Below are positions 9,203 to 25,133 of a stretch of 64,000 bases of DNA, piece after piece. The stretch spans positions 1 through 64,000 of the forward strand of contig NZ_JAFIWC010000006.1 in NCBI RefSeq assembly GCF_017163755.1. Direction: 5' to 3'. The notes beneath the pieces were generated by a model that made no database searches, was not told the DNA's origin, and saw nothing but the letters and a program-made list of their open reading frames with translations. The stretch's first letter is position 1; every line of letters starts with the position of its first letter. The position numbers and the translations under genes are program-made. Origin of the DNA: Xanthomonas sp. (GTDB lineage: Bacteria; Pseudomonadota; Gammaproteobacteria; Xanthomonadales; Xanthomonadaceae).

Positions 9203-9715
9203 TCACTCGACCTGCTTGTCCTCGCGCTTGGCTTCGGCCATCGCTTCGGGCTCCAGTTCCTCGGCGCTGCGGTTGAGGCGCACGAACACGCCCCAGGCGA
9301 TCAGCAGCAGCGCCGCGCACAGCCCCACGGCGGTGGCGTAGGGCAGCTTGGACGGGTCGTCGTGCATCAGCTCGAAGATCGATACCAGCGTCTCGATCGC
9401 CAGGGCGATGACGATGACCACGAAGAAGCGCGACAGGTAGCGCCGGACCCGGGTGGGGCCGCTGACCTTGACGTCGCGCTGCACCTCTTCCTCGAAGATG
9501 GTCTGGCCCAGTTCCAGCGTCACCAGCGCCACGGTCAGCAGGCCGATCGCCTCCAGCACCACGTTGAAGCGGTCGCGCACCACCAGGTCGCCGCCGGGGG
9601 TGAGCCCGTGCCACAGCTCCAGCACCGCCATCGACACCAGCCCGGCGGCGCACAGCAGGAACAGCAGGATGATCACGATGTGGCCGCCGCGGAATATCTT
9701 TTCCATGAACTTCAT
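9203..9715 (-). CDS. Uncharacterised four-helix membrane protein
   Basis: This 170-residue integral membrane protein has four hydrophobic segments (about residues 12-34, 52-72, 95-115 and 126-145). A charged loop between the second and third contains FEEEVQRDVKVSGP and RRYLSRFFVV, and the C-terminal cytoplasmic tail is acidic/basic (EELEPEAMAEAKREDKQVE). The arrangement recalls small PsiE/YqhA-like membrane proteins, but I do not see a diagnostic motif and do not assign a function. It is convergent with the RND permease, with only 4 bp between the stop codons. Confidence 0.75.
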   Translation of the reverse strand: MKFMEKIFRGGHIVIILLFLLCAAGLVSMAVLELWHGLTPGGDLVVRDRFNVVLEAIGLLTVALVTLELGQTIFEEEVQRDVKVSGPTRVRRYLSRFFVVIVIALAIETLVSIFELMHDDPSKLPYATAVGLCAALLLIAWGVFVRLNRSAEELEPEAMAEAKREDKQVE

Positions 9716-9805
9716 GCGCTGCCGGCCGTGGTGAGGTCGCCGAGCATAGGCGGGGCGGGCGTCAGCGGCGCGCGAAGATTGCGGGCGGCCATTGCCTTGT
9801 TTCCT

Positions 9806-9874
9806 CTGTAGGAGCGGCTTCAGCCGCGACCGCTCTGCCGGTACGTCCGGTCGCGGCTGAAGCCGCTCCTACAG
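9806..9874. repeat. REP-like long palindrome
   Basis: Perfect 26-bp arms (9806-9831 and 9849-9874, starting CTGTAGGAGCGGCTTCAGCC) are separated by a 17-bp spacer. This is the full form of the Xanthomonas-type palindrome whose halves occur at 112 and 29874. It sits between the start of the 170-residue membrane protein gene and the end of the PanE-like gene and may act as a bidirectional transcription barrier. Confidence 0.85.
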
Positions 9875-9901
9875 GGGGGGGCGGCGGTGCTGCCGCGTGT
9901 C

Positions 9902-10846
9902 TCAGCGCTCCGCCAGCCCGGTCTGGTAAGCCTGCAGATGGCAGTACGCGGCCGTCAGCCACGGCGCGGCGTGGCCGGCGGCGCGGGCGCGCGCCAGCAT
10001 GTCGCCGACGATGTGCTGCGCTTCCACCTGCTGCCCGGCCTCCAGGTCGCGCAGCATCGAGGCCTTCGTCGGCGAGCCGGGCTGGGTCAGCAACTGCAGC
10101 GCGCTGGCCTGGGCCGTGTCGGGGATCGGCTCGCCCGCCGCGGCCGCCACCGCCAGGCATTCGGCGTACAGCCCGCGCATCAGCGCATCGCCGTCGTCGC
10201 CGGCGACGATGCGACCGACCGGCGCGCGCATCAGGCAGGTGCCGGCGGCCAGCGCGGTCAGGAAGGTGTACTTGATCCATTGCTCCTGCGCGATCCGCGG
10301 CGCGGCGACATGGTCGAGGCCGGCCGCCGCGCAGGCAGCGGCGAACGCGCGCACCCGCGCGCTGTCTGTGCCATGCCCGTCGCGTTCGCCGAAGGTCAGC
10401 GAGGCCGGCTTGCCCAGGTGCTGGACCACGCCGTCCGCGTCCAGCGTGGCGCTGATGAAGCACAGCCCGCCGAGCACGCGCTCGCGGCCGAAGCGCGCGT
10501 CCAACACCGGGTAGTGGCGCAGCCCGTTGAGGATCGGCAGCAGCGTGGTGGCGGCGCTCATCGCCGGCGCCACCGCGTCCAGCGCGCTGTCCAGGTCGTA
10601 GGCCTTGCAGCTGAGGATGACCAGGTCGAACGGTTGCGCCGCGGCCAGCGCCGGCAGCGCATCGGCGGTCGCCGTGGCCACCGCCAGCTGCGCGTCGCCG
10701 CGCGGGCTGCGGATGCGCAGGCCGTCGCGGCGCAGGCGTTCGGCGCGCGCCGGGCGCACCAGGAAACTGACGTCGACGCCGGCCTGGGCCAGGCGTCCGC
10801 CGAAGTAGCCGCCGGTGCCGCCGGCGCCGAGGATCAGGATGCGCAT
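9902..10846 (-). CDS. Ketopantoate reductase family protein (PanE-like)
   Basis: This 314-residue NADPH-dependent reductase is of the ApbA/PanE family, which includes the enzyme reducing 2-dehydropantoate to pantoate for pantothenate/CoA synthesis. The N-terminal Rossmann motif is GAGGTGGYFGG (residues 7-17). SCKAYDLDSAL and ILNGL follow, and the catalytic-Lys region EQWIKYTFLTALAAGTCL is in the C-terminal helical domain. Many genomes hold several paralogues, so the exact substrate is uncertain. The start at 10846 has AAAGG 7 bases upstream. It is the last gene of a probable four-gene minus-strand operon with the ABC exporter. Confidence 0.88.
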   Translation of the reverse strand: MRILILGAGGTGGYFGGRLAQAGVDVSFLVRPARAERLRRDGLRIRSPRGDAQLAVATATADALPALAAAQPFDLVILSCKAYDLDSALDAVAPAMSAATTLLPILNGLRHYPVLDARFGRERVLGGLCFISATLDADGVVQHLGKPASLTFGERDGHGTDSARVRAFAAACAAAGLDHVAAPRIAQEQWIKYTFLTALAAGTCLMRAPVGRIVAGDDGDALMRGLYAECLAVAAAAGEPIPDTAQASALQLLTQPGSPTKASMLRDLEAGQQVEAQHIVGDMLARARAAGHAAPWLTAAYCHLQAYQTGLAER

Positions 10847-10882
10847 CTGGTGCCTTTCTGGTGGTGGGGGGCGGAACAGCGC

Positions 10883-11332
10883 CTAGTCCTTGGCTTCTTC
10901 CTCGGGCAGCGGGCCGATCAGCGCCTCGACCCCGGCGCGCACCTCGGCGCACTGCTCGCGGTAGCGCGCCTGGCGTTGCGCCGGATCCTGCGCGTCGCCC
11001 TGCGCGTCGACGAGGGCGATCAACCGGCGGAAGTCGTCGAACCCGGATTTCATCGCGGCGCTGTGCTCGGCCGCGTCGAACGCCGCGTTGGCGGCCAGCG
11101 CGCGCTCGCGCGCGGCGTGCTGCAGGGCGCTGGCCAGGCGCGCGACCTCGGTCCGCGGCAGGTCGCAGTAGCGTGCCTGCGCCAGCTGGGTGCCGTCGGC
11201 CTGGCCCAGGCGGTACAGCGTGTCGTCGGCAAGCGCGGCCGGCGCCTGCCCGGCGGCGGAAGCGGCGCAGGGCAGGGCCACGACGGCGGCGCACAGCAGC
11301 CACCGCGACCGCGCCACGACGGGGCGGCGCAT
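10883..11332 (-). CDS. Small secreted/periplasmic hypothetical protein
   Basis: This 149-residue protein has a clear signal peptide (MRRPVVARSRWLLCAAVVAL, cleavage likely near ASAAGQA). The mature part is mainly helical, with two Cys residues (ARYCDLP and YREQCAEV) that could form a disulfide. No family is recognised. Its ATG at 11332 lies 2 bases after the stop of the ABC permease gene, which argues for translational coupling and co-expression. The downstream PanE-like gene begins 36 bp further on. Confidence 0.75.
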   Translation of the reverse strand: MRRPVVARSRWLLCAAVVALPCAASAAGQAPAALADDTLYRLGQADGTQLAQARYCDLPRTEVARLASALQHAARERALAANAAFDAAEHSAAMKSGFDDFRRLIALVDAQGDAQDPAQRQARYREQCAEVRAGVEALIGPLPEEEAKD

Positions 11333-11334
11333 GC

Positions 11335-12150
11335 TCAGCTGCGCAGTCCCACGCCGCGCTTGAGCAGCCACAGCGCCAGCGCGCTGAGCACCGCGACGAA
11401 GCCCAGCATCAGCGCATAGGCCACCCACAGCGGCACGTCGCTGCTGCCGAGCAGGCCGTAGCGGAACGCGTTGACCATGTAGAAGATCGGGTTGGCGTGG
11501 GTCGCCGCCTCGGCCCAGCCGGGCAGCAGCTTGACCGAATAGAACACGCCGCCCAGGTAGGTCAGCGGGGTCAGGATGAAGGTCGGCACGATCGCCACGT
11601 CGTCGAACTTCTTCGCGTACACCGCGTTGATGAAGCCGGCCAGCGAGAAGATCGTCGCGCCCAGCAGCACCGTGCTCAGCGTCACCAGCGGATGCGGGAT
11701 GCGCACCGGGGTGAAGAACATCGCGATGATCAGCACGATCACCCCGACCATCAGCCCGCGCAGCACCGCGCCGGCGACATAGCCCCACAGGATCACCCAG
11801 TTGGGCATCGGGCTGACCAGCAGCTCCTCGACGTGGCGGCCGAACTTGGCGCCGAAGAAGCTGGAGCTGATGTTGCCGTAGCTGTTCTGGATCACGCTCA
11901 TCATCACCAGCCCGGGGACGATGAACTGCATGTAGCTGTAGCCGCCCATCTCGCCCACGCGCGAGCCGATCAGCCCGCCGAAGATCAGGAAGTACAGGGT
12001 CATGGTGATCGCCGGCGGCACCAGGGTCTGGCCCCAGATGCGCAGGATGCGCTTGACCTCGCGGCGCACCACGGTGCCCAGCGCGACCCAGTTGCGCTGG
12101 GTCGGCGTGGCCTCGGAAAGGTGGGGGGGCGGAGTGCTTGTGGTGTTCAT
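11335..12150 (-). CDS. ABC-2 type exporter permease (YadH-like)
   Basis: This 271-residue inner-membrane permease has six hydrophobic segments and the ABC-2 family motifs FIVPGLVMMSVIQNSYGNISSS (first 20 residues near 90) and PLTYLGGVFYSVKLLP near residue 195. The match in size and pattern is to the YadH/NodJ branch. It pairs with the ATPase encoded 21 bp upstream, and together they should form a four-subunit exporter. The substrate is unknown. Confidence 0.9.
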   Translation of the reverse strand: MNTTSTPPPHLSEATPTQRNWVALGTVVRREVKRILRIWGQTLVPPAITMTLYFLIFGGLIGSRVGEMGGYSYMQFIVPGLVMMSVIQNSYGNISSSFFGAKFGRHVEELLVSPMPNWVILWGYVAGAVLRGLMVGVIVLIIAMFFTPVRIPHPLVTLSTVLLGATIFSLAGFINAVYAKKFDDVAIVPTFILTPLTYLGGVFYSVKLLPGWAEAATHANPIFYMVNAFRYGLLGSSDVPLWVAYALMLGFVAVLSALALWLLKRGVGLRS

Positions 12151-12171
12151 CGTCGTCCAGCGAAAGGGGGA

Positions 12172-13179
12172 TCAGGCGGCGGGGGGCTGCTTCGGCGGAT
12201 CCGCGTCCGCCGGGCTTGCAGGGTCCCGGTTGTCGCCGGTCAGGCGCACGAACAGCTCCTCCAGGCGGTTGCTCTTGGTGCGCATCGAGCGCACGCGGAT
12301 GCCGGCGTCGCCGAGCGCGGCGAACACGCGGTTGAGGTCCATCGCCCGCGGCATGTCCAGGTCCAGCGTATGCGCGTCCTGCGCGAACATCGTGGTGCCT
12401 TCGATCGCCGGCAGCTGCGCCGGCAACTCGCCGTCGATGTCGAACAGGAAGCCCTCCACGTCGAGCTTGGCCAGCAGCTCGCGCATCGGCCCCTGCTCGA
12501 CGATGCGGCCGTGGTCGATGATCGCCAGGTTGCGGCACAGGTGTTCGGCTTCTTCCAGGTAGTGGGTGGTCAGGATGATGGTGGTGCCGGCGAGGTTGAT
12601 CTCGCGCAGCACCCGCCACATGTCGCGGCGGATCTCGATGTCCACGCCGGCGGTGGGCTCGTCGAGGATCAGCAGCTGCGGCTGGGTCATCATCGCCCGC
12701 GCGATCATCAGCCGCCGCTTCATGCCGCCGGACAGCGTGCGGCTCATCACCCGCGCCTTCTCCCACAGGTGCGCGCGCTTGAGCTCCACCTCGGCCATCG
12801 CCTCGGCCTGGGCGCGCGGCATGCCGTAGAAGCCGGCGTAGTTGACCAGGATGTCGAACGGCTGCTCGAACAGGTTGAAGTTGATCTCCTGCGGCACCAG
12901 GCCGATCAGCTGCATCGCCGCGCTGCGCTGGCGCACCAGGTCGGTGCCGAACACCTCGACCTGGCCCTGGCTGAGGTTCACCAGCGAGCTGATGATGCCG
13001 ATCAGGGTGGACTTGCCGGCGCCGTTGGGGCCGAGCAGGGCGAAGAAATCGCCGGGCGCCACGTCCAGCGACACGCCCTTCAGGGCCTGCACGCCGTTGT
13101 CGTAGGTCTTGCGCAGTTCGCGCACGCGCAGCGCCGGTGCCGGCGGGCTCGGGAGCGGGTTCGGGGATGGGGAAGTCAA
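12172..13179 (-). CDS. ABC transporter ATP-binding protein (YadG-like)
   Basis: This 335-residue ATPase has Walker A GPNGAGKST (50-58), Q-loop VPQE (95-98), signature LSGGM (149-153), Walker B LLILDEP (169-175) and an H-loop LTTHYLEEAEH. A C-terminal extension carries the regulatory domain common in exporters of this branch, and the tail is Pro-rich (DPPKQPPAA). The start appears to be a TTG at 13179 with AAAGG about 9 bases upstream; no ATG occurs before the conserved LRVRELRKTYDNG. It is the first gene of the minus-strand operon and is divergent from the ferredoxin reductase gene. Confidence 0.92.
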   Translation of the reverse strand: MTSPSPNPLPSPPAPALRVRELRKTYDNGVQALKGVSLDVAPGDFFALLGPNGAGKSTLIGIISSLVNLSQGQVEVFGTDLVRQRSAAMQLIGLVPQEINFNLFEQPFDILVNYAGFYGMPRAQAEAMAEVELKRAHLWEKARVMSRTLSGGMKRRLMIARAMMTQPQLLILDEPTAGVDIEIRRDMWRVLREINLAGTTIILTTHYLEEAEHLCRNLAIIDHGRIVEQGPMRELLAKLDVEGFLFDIDGELPAQLPAIEGTTMFAQDAHTLDLDMPRAMDLNRVFAALGDAGIRVRSMRTKSNRLEELFVRLTGDNRDPASPADADPPKQPPAA

Positions 13180-13281
13180 AGCCAGGGCCTTTCGCGCCTT
13201 GTTGACGGCGCCGGATAAATGCAGCCGCTATTATAGGAGACCTCGCGGGCCCGGCCCCGGCTACAGACTGTTGCATCCTTC

Positions 13282-14031
13282 GTGCCTGCCCAATTTCCGC
13301 TCAAACTGGTCGATCGCCATATGCTGGCCCCGGCCGTCGGCCACTATCGCTTCGTCCGCGACGACGGTGAGCCGCTGGCGTTCGTGCCCGGCCAGTTCGT
13401 CCAGGTGCATTTCCACTACGCCGACGGCACCGCGACCAAGCGCAGCTATTCGCTGGCCACGCGCCACGATCCGGCCGCGCCGCCGGACACAGTGGTGGAG
13501 ATCGCGGTCAGCTTCGTCGCCGGCGGCGCGGCCACCGCGCTGTTCGAAGGGCTGGAGATCGGCGGCCAGGTCTCGGCCAGCGGTCCGTACGGGCGTTTCT
13601 GCCTGGGCCAGGGCGACGTCAACCGCCGCTACCTGTTGATCGCCACCGGCACCGGGGTGACCCCGTACCGCTCGATGCTGCCGCTGCTGGAGGCGGCGAT
13701 GGCCGAGCGCGGCGTGGAGGTGGTGCTGCTGCTGGGCGCGCGCTCGCCGGCCGAGCTGCTGTACGGCGACGAGTTCCGCGCCTTCGCCGAGGCGCACCCG
13801 GGGTTCCGCTTCGTGCCGTGCTTTTCGCGCGAGCTGCCCGCCGCGCCGCACGCGGACGTGCGCCACGGCTACGTGCAGCAGTTCCTGGCCGAATTCGCCC
13901 CCGACCCGTCGACCGACATCGCCTACCTGTGCGGCAATCCCAACATGGTCGACGCCTGCTTCGACGCGCTGAAGGAGGCCGGCCTGCCGGTGCAGCAGAT
14001 CCGTCGCGAGAAGTACGTCAGCAGCAAGTGA
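13282..14031 (+). CDS. fpr: Ferredoxin/flavodoxin-NADP reductase
   Basis: This 249-residue FAD enzyme transfers electrons between NADPH and ferredoxin or flavodoxin. Motifs are the FAD-binding KRSYSLAT, the glycine-rich nucleotide motif ATGTGVTPYRSM, and the C-terminal CGNPNMVDACFDAL followed by RREKYVSSK, which is characteristic of the bacterial FPR subfamily. The start is probably the GTG at 13282, which gives a normal family N-terminus; the ribosome site is weak, and an ATG at residue 14 is too far into the conserved fold. The gene is divergent from the ABC operon and is followed by a dense repeat block. Confidence 0.92.
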   Translation: MPAQFPLKLVDRHMLAPAVGHYRFVRDDGEPLAFVPGQFVQVHFHYADGTATKRSYSLATRHDPAAPPDTVVEIAVSFVAGGAATALFEGLEIGGQVSASGPYGRFCLGQGDVNRRYLLIATGTGVTPYRSMLPLLEAAMAERGVEVVLLLGARSPAELLYGDEFRAFAEAHPGFRFVPCFSRELPAAPHADVRHGYVQQFLAEFAPDPSTDIAYLCGNPNMVDACFDALKEAGLPVQQIRREKYVSSK

Positions 14032-14044
14032 GGCTTCGGGAGCC

Positions 14045-14076
14045 GGGACTCGGGACTCGGGACTCGGGACTCGGGA
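14045..14076. repeat. 7-bp tandem repeat GGGACTC, four copies
   Basis: Four perfect tandem GGGACTC units (14045-14072) plus a partial fifth start 14 bp after the fpr stop codon. They are in the opposite orientation to the eleven-copy block at 14284. Confidence 0.9.
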
Positions 14077-14100
14077 TTTTCGCAAGTTCGTAGCTTTTGC

Positions 14101-14178
14101 GCTTTTCTGTAGGAGGGGCTTCAGCCCCGACGCGTTACCGGTAAGGCGTCGGGGCTGAAGCCCCTCCTACAGAAAAGC
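14101..14178. repeat. Perfect 33-bp-arm palindrome (REP-like)
   Basis: The arms at 14101-14133 and 14146-14178 are perfect reverse complements, starting GCTTTTCTGTAGGAGGGGCT, with a 12-bp loop. They contain the REP-type CTGTAGGAGGGGCTTCAGCC core. The hairpin would be extremely stable and may end fpr transcription. Confidence 0.9.
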
Positions 14179-14189
14179 GGTTGCGCCGG

Positions 14190-14263
14190 AACCGCAAAAA
14201 AAAGGGCCGCTTTTTTCTAAAAAAACTGGCACTTTTTTCATCAAATCGCTTGACAGCGATTTG
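14190..14263. other. Homopolymer-rich segment with short hairpin
   Basis: Runs of 6-8 A or T (14196-14203, 14210-14215, 14219-14225, 14233-14238) break the local GC-rich composition. A perfect 9-bp stem follows (CAAATCGCT 14242-14250, AGCGATTTG 14255-14263). Neither strand offers a convincing gene; a 23-codon minus-strand frame beginning MKKVPVFLEK is present but unsupported. Confidence 0.5.
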
Positions 14264-14283
14264 CCCCGGGACATCATCCTGCC

Positions 14284-14367
14284 GTCCCGAGTCCCGAGTC
14301 CCGAGTCCCGAGTCCCGAGTCCCGAGTCCCGAGTCCCGAGTCCCGAGTCCCGAGTCCCGAGTCCCGG
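14284..14367. repeat. 7-bp tandem repeat GTCCCGA, eleven copies
   Basis: Eleven perfect GTCCCGA units (14284-14360) plus one imperfect unit. This is the reverse complement of the unit at 14045-14076. With the central palindrome it forms a composite inverted structure between fpr and the hydrolase gene. Confidence 0.92.
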
Positions 14368-14436
14368 CCTTCGGTCACATCCGGCATGGGGCCGCGTCAT
14401 GGCATCCTGCAAGCCATCATTCCAAGGATGCGAACC

Positions 14437-15951
14437 ATGCGATACCCCAGCAGACTGCTCGCCCTGGGCGCGGCGACCGTGCTGCTCGCCGCCTGCCAGC
14501 CGGCGCGGGCGCCGCAAGCGCAGCAGGCCGAGCGCAGCTACGGCCAGCTGCGCTTCCGTCCCTGCACGCTGACCAGCCCGGTCGCCACCGGCAATGTCGA
14601 GGCGCAGTGCGCGCGCCTGGCGGTGGCGGAGAACCCGGCCGCGCCGGGCGGGCGCAGGATCGAGCTCAACATCGCCTGGCTGGAGGCCGGCAACCAGGGC
14701 GGCGGCACGCCGGACCCGGTGTTCTTCCTCGCCGGCGGGCCCGGCCAGTCCGCCACCGAGGTCGCCGGCATCGTCAACCTGGCGCTGCGCGAGGTGCGCA
14801 AGCAGCGCGACATCTTCCTGGTCGACCAGCGCGGCACCGGCCAGTCCAACCCGCTGCGCTGCCTGGACGCCGACGGCCAGGAGCTGGCGCTGGACGATGC
14901 CAGCCAGGTGCCCAGCGCGAGCGAAATGGCCGACTACGCGCGGCGCTGCGCGCAGTCGCTGCAAGGCCGCGCCGATCCGCGCTACTACACCACCACCCAG
15001 GCGATCGGCGACCTGGACGCAGTGCGCGCCGCGCTCGGCGTGGACAAGCTCAACCTGATCGGCGGCTCCTACGGCACCCGCGTGGCCCAGCAGTACGCCG
15101 CGCGCTACCCCGCGCACACCCGCAGCGTGGTGCTCGACGGCGTGGCGCCGAACGACCTGGTGGTCGGTGGCGAGTTCGCCACCACCTTCGAGGACGCGAT
15201 CGCCCTGCAGGCCGCGCAATGCAAGGCGACCCCGGCCTGCGCCAAGCGTTTTCCCACCGACACCCGCGCCCAGCTGCGCGCGGTGATGGCGCGCCTGCAG
15301 CAGGCGCCGGTGGACGTGGACTACCGCGACCCGGCCAGCGGCGAGAGCAAGCGCGACCGGGTCACCGCCGATACCGTCACCAGCCTGGCGTTCTCGTTCT
15401 CCTACGCCCCGCAGACCGCATCGCTGCTGCCGCTGGTGCTGGACGAGGCCGCGCACGAGCGCTACGCGCCGCTGCTGTCGCTGGCGCAGCTGATGGGCAA
15501 GCAGATGGCCGGGCAGATGAGCCGCGGCATGCAGTGGTCGGTGATCTGCGCCGAGGACGCCGACCGCTACCGCGAACCGGCCGCCACCGGCACCTTGCTC
15601 GGCCCGGAGGTGGCGCGGATGTTCTTCGCCGCGTGCCCGGCCTGGCCCACCGGCACGCGGCCGGCCGGTTTCACCGCGCCGTTCAAGTCCAGTTTGCCGG
15701 TGCTGCTGACCTCCGGCGAACTGGACCCGGTGACCCCGCCGCGCTACGCCGAGCGCGTGCTGCAGGGCCTGCCCAACGGCCGCCACCTGGTGGTGCGCGG
15801 GCAGGGCCACGGCACCATGACCCTGGGCTGCATGCCCAAGCTGCTCGGCCAGTTCTTCGAGACCGCCGACGCCAAGCAACTGGACGCGCAGTGCCTGGAC
15901 GCGATGAGCGGCGTGCCCGCTTTCACTTCATTCAACGGATGGGAACCATGA
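14437..15951 (+). CDS. TAP-like alpha/beta hydrolase lipoprotein
   Basis: This 504-residue exported alpha/beta hydrolase resembles tripeptidyl aminopeptidases (peptidase family S33). The N-terminus has a lipobox (ATVLLAAC, Cys near residue 21). Motifs are the oxyanion loop LAGGPGQSA, the nucleophile elbow GGSYGTRVAQQYA, the C-terminal TAP domain with SGELDPVTPP (acid) and GQGHGTM (His). I chose the ATG at 14437 because AAGGA lies 9 bases upstream and it starts a proper signal peptide; ATG 14428 overlaps that site and ATG 14386 lacks one. It ends 31 bp before the ABC ATPase gene, so the three genes may be one operon. Confidence 0.9.
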   Translation: MRYPSRLLALGAATVLLAACQPARAPQAQQAERSYGQLRFRPCTLTSPVATGNVEAQCARLAVAENPAAPGGRRIELNIAWLEAGNQGGGTPDPVFFLAGGPGQSATEVAGIVNLALREVRKQRDIFLVDQRGTGQSNPLRCLDADGQELALDDASQVPSASEMADYARRCAQSLQGRADPRYYTTTQAIGDLDAVRAALGVDKLNLIGGSYGTRVAQQYAARYPAHTRSVVLDGVAPNDLVVGGEFATTFEDAIALQAAQCKATPACAKRFPTDTRAQLRAVMARLQQAPVDVDYRDPASGESKRDRVTADTVTSLAFSFSYAPQTASLLPLVLDEAAHERYAPLLSLAQLMGKQMAGQMSRGMQWSVICAEDADRYREPAATGTLLGPEVARMFFAACPAWPTGTRPAGFTAPFKSSLPVLLTSGELDPVTPPRYAERVLQGLPNGRHLVVRGQGHGTMTLGCMPKLLGQFFETADAKQLDAQCLDAMSGVPAFTSFNGWEP

Positions 15952-15982
15952 GCCGCGCATCGTCACGCAGGGAGGGCCGCGC

Positions 15983-16725
<743 letters not shown>

Positions 16726-16729
<4 letters not shown>

Positions 16730-17907
16730 ACCTGTTCGGCACACTACTGACCGTGATGCGCAAGGAATTGCGCGACCTCTCGCGCGACCGCCGCACGCTG
16801 GCACTGGCCCTGCTGCTCGGCCCGCTGCTGTACCCGGCGCTGATCCTGGGCATGGGCGCGCTGGCCGAGAGCCGGGTCAAGACCCAGATCGACAAGCCGC
16901 TGGACATCGCCGTGGTCGGCCGCGAGCGCGCGCCGAACCTGGTCGCGTTCCTCGCCGCGCAGGGCCTGAACGCGGTCGCGCCGCCGGCGGACCTGACCGC
17001 GGCGATCCGCAACCAGGACATCGACCTGGCGTTGCGCATCGGCGAGGACTACGAACAGGCCTGGCGCGAAGGCCGCCCGGCGCTGGTGGAGATCGTCAAG
17101 GACAGCACCCGCCGCGACGCGGACATCCCCGCCAGCCGGGTGCAGGCGGCGTTGAGCGGCTACAGCCAGCAGGTGGGCGCGCTGCGCCTGCTCGCGCGCG
17201 GCATCGACGCGCAGGTGGCGCGGCCGCTGGACATCGCCACCCAGGACCTGGCCACCGCCGAGGCCAAGCGCGGCGCGCTGCTGTCGATCCTGCTGCCGGT
17301 GCTGCTGACCATCACCTCGTTCATCGGCGGCGCCTACCTGATCCTGGACGCCACCGCCGGCGAGCGCGAACGCCAGTCGCTGGAGCCGCTGCTGGCCACG
17401 CCGGCCTCGCGCGGGGCGATCGTCAGCGGCAAGATCGCCGCCGCGTGCGTGGTCGGATTGGTGTCGCTGCTGCTGACCCTGCTCGCGTTCAAGCTCAGCG
17501 CGCAGTTCGCCACCGGCATCGGCCGCCAGCTCAACGTCGGCTTCGTGGCGATGCTGCAGATGCTGTTCGTGCTGGTGCCGATGCTGTTCATCGGTACCTC
17601 GCTGCTGACCGTGCTGGCCGCGGCGGCCAAGAGCATGAAGGAAGCGCAGAGCCACATGACCTGGCTGATGCTGCTGCCGATGCTGCCCGGCTACGCGCTG
17701 ATGGTGTATCCGTTGAAGACCACGCTGTGGCAGTTCGCGGTGCCGTTCCTGGCGCAGAACCAGATGCTGCTGAAGATTATCCGCCGCGAGCCGATCGACC
17801 TGCAGACCTGGGCGGTGTACCTGGCCGCCGGCTTCGGCCTGGCCGCGCTGCTGTGGTTCGCCGCGGTGCGCCGCTATCACCAGGAGCGGCTGGCGATTTC
17901 GGGTTGA
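16726..17907 (+). CDS. ABC transporter permease (NatB-like)
   Basis: This 393-residue ABC-2 permease has one N-terminal membrane helix (LALALLLGPLLYPALILGMG), a long extracytoplasmic domain of about 150 residues (35-185) and five more helices after residue 185. The GERERQSLEPLLATPASRG motif typical of NatB/YhaP proteins follows the second helix. It begins within the stop codon of the ATPase gene. In Bacillus the homologous pair exports Na+; whether that holds here cannot be seen from sequence. Confidence 0.9.
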
Positions 17908-18234
17908 GGTTGCCTGACCTGCATGCTGCCTGCGTGCATGCAGCCGCGGCCGCGGCACGGACAAGGGTGTGGGTGTGCGTGGCCGGCGCCCGGGCCCGGC
18001 GGCGTGGCCGAAGAAGCGGTCATGCAGGTGCCGACGGACGGCGGCGCGCGACGAGACCCATGGCACCCAGCCGTTCCGTGTGCGGGAGTCAGTCGAGTGC
18101 CGTGGGAGGGATTGCCATGGCCGCTGGCGCTATATCGGCCGTGCCGTCGCGACTGAAGTCGCTCCCGCGGGAGGCCGCAGCAGTCGCTCCCGCGGGGGCC
18201 GCACGCGCCATCGTCCGGCGGCGGCGCGCGGCGG
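17908..18234. repeat. Intergenic region with REP-like repeat
   Basis: These 327 bp lie between the natB-like stop and the convergent hydrolase stop. Positions 18145-18171 hold GTCGCGACTGAAGTCGCTCC followed by CGCGGG, and a half copy (CAGTCGCTCCCGCGGG) follows at 18181. No gene is supported here. Confidence 0.6.
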
Positions 18235-24517
<6,283 letters not shown>

Positions 24518-24551
24518 TACCCTCGCGCTCCTCCCACGAAAAGGAATTCGC

Positions 24552-25133
24552 ATGTCCGTGCCGCCGCCGCTGGATCCGTTGCCGCCCGCCGCGCCGCCCG
24601 CGCCGGCACCCGTCGCGCGCGGCTGGTGGAGCCGCCACTGGAAATGGGCGGCGCCGTTGATCGCGCTGCTGCTGGGACTGCTGCTGCTCGCGTCGATCGC
24701 GGTGTTCTTTTTCGGCATCGCCAGCATGACCAAGTCCTCCGAGCCGTACCGGCACGGCGTGGCCACGGCGCAGCACGATGCGCGGGTGCAGGCCGCGCTC
24801 GGCGACCCGGTCAAGGACGGCTTCATGCCCTCGGGCAGCATCAACACCACCAACGGTAGCGGCCAGGCGGAGTTCAGCGTGTCGCTGAGCGGCCCGCGCG
24901 GCACCGGCACCTTGTACATCGAGGCCGAGCGCCACGCCGGCCAGTGGCACTACAGCACCTTGCAGGTGGCGCCGGACGACGGCAGCGAGGCGATCGTGCT
25001 GCTCGAAGAGGAAGCCGATGCGGACGGCGAATGGGAAACCGACGCCGAGTCCGACCTGGACGTGGACGCCGAGCCGCAGGACGCGGCGGCGGACGCGGAC
25101 GTGCAGGCCGCGCAGGAAGCGCCGGCGCAGTAG
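24552..25133 (+). CDS. Coa1-like membrane protein
   Basis: This 193-residue protein has a Pro-rich cytoplasmic N-terminus (residues 1-22), one membrane helix (about 33-57, AAPLIALLLGLLLLASIAVF), and a domain resembling cytochrome oxidase assembly factor 1 (EPYRHGVATAQHDARVQAAL, GTLYIEAERHAGQWHYSTLQV). An acidic low-complexity tail follows (about 150-193). Bacterial Coa1-like proteins are not characterised, and a role in oxidase assembly is only inferred from the fold. AAGGAA precedes the ATG. It probably shares a transcript with the DPP IV gene. Confidence 0.8.
   Translation: MSVPPPLDPLPPAAPPAPAPVARGWWSRHWKWAAPLIALLLGLLLLASIAVFFFGIASMTKSSEPYRHGVATAQHDARVQAALGDPVKDGFMPSGSINTTNGSGQAEFSVSLSGPRGTGTLYIEAERHAGQWHYSTLQVAPDDGSEAIVLLEEEADADGEWETDAESDLDVDAEPQDAAADADVQAAQEAPAQ

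Noticed and set aside
14284-14367. CRISPR-like array of short repeats
   Set aside because: The 7-bp units are directly adjacent with no spacers and no cas genes are present.
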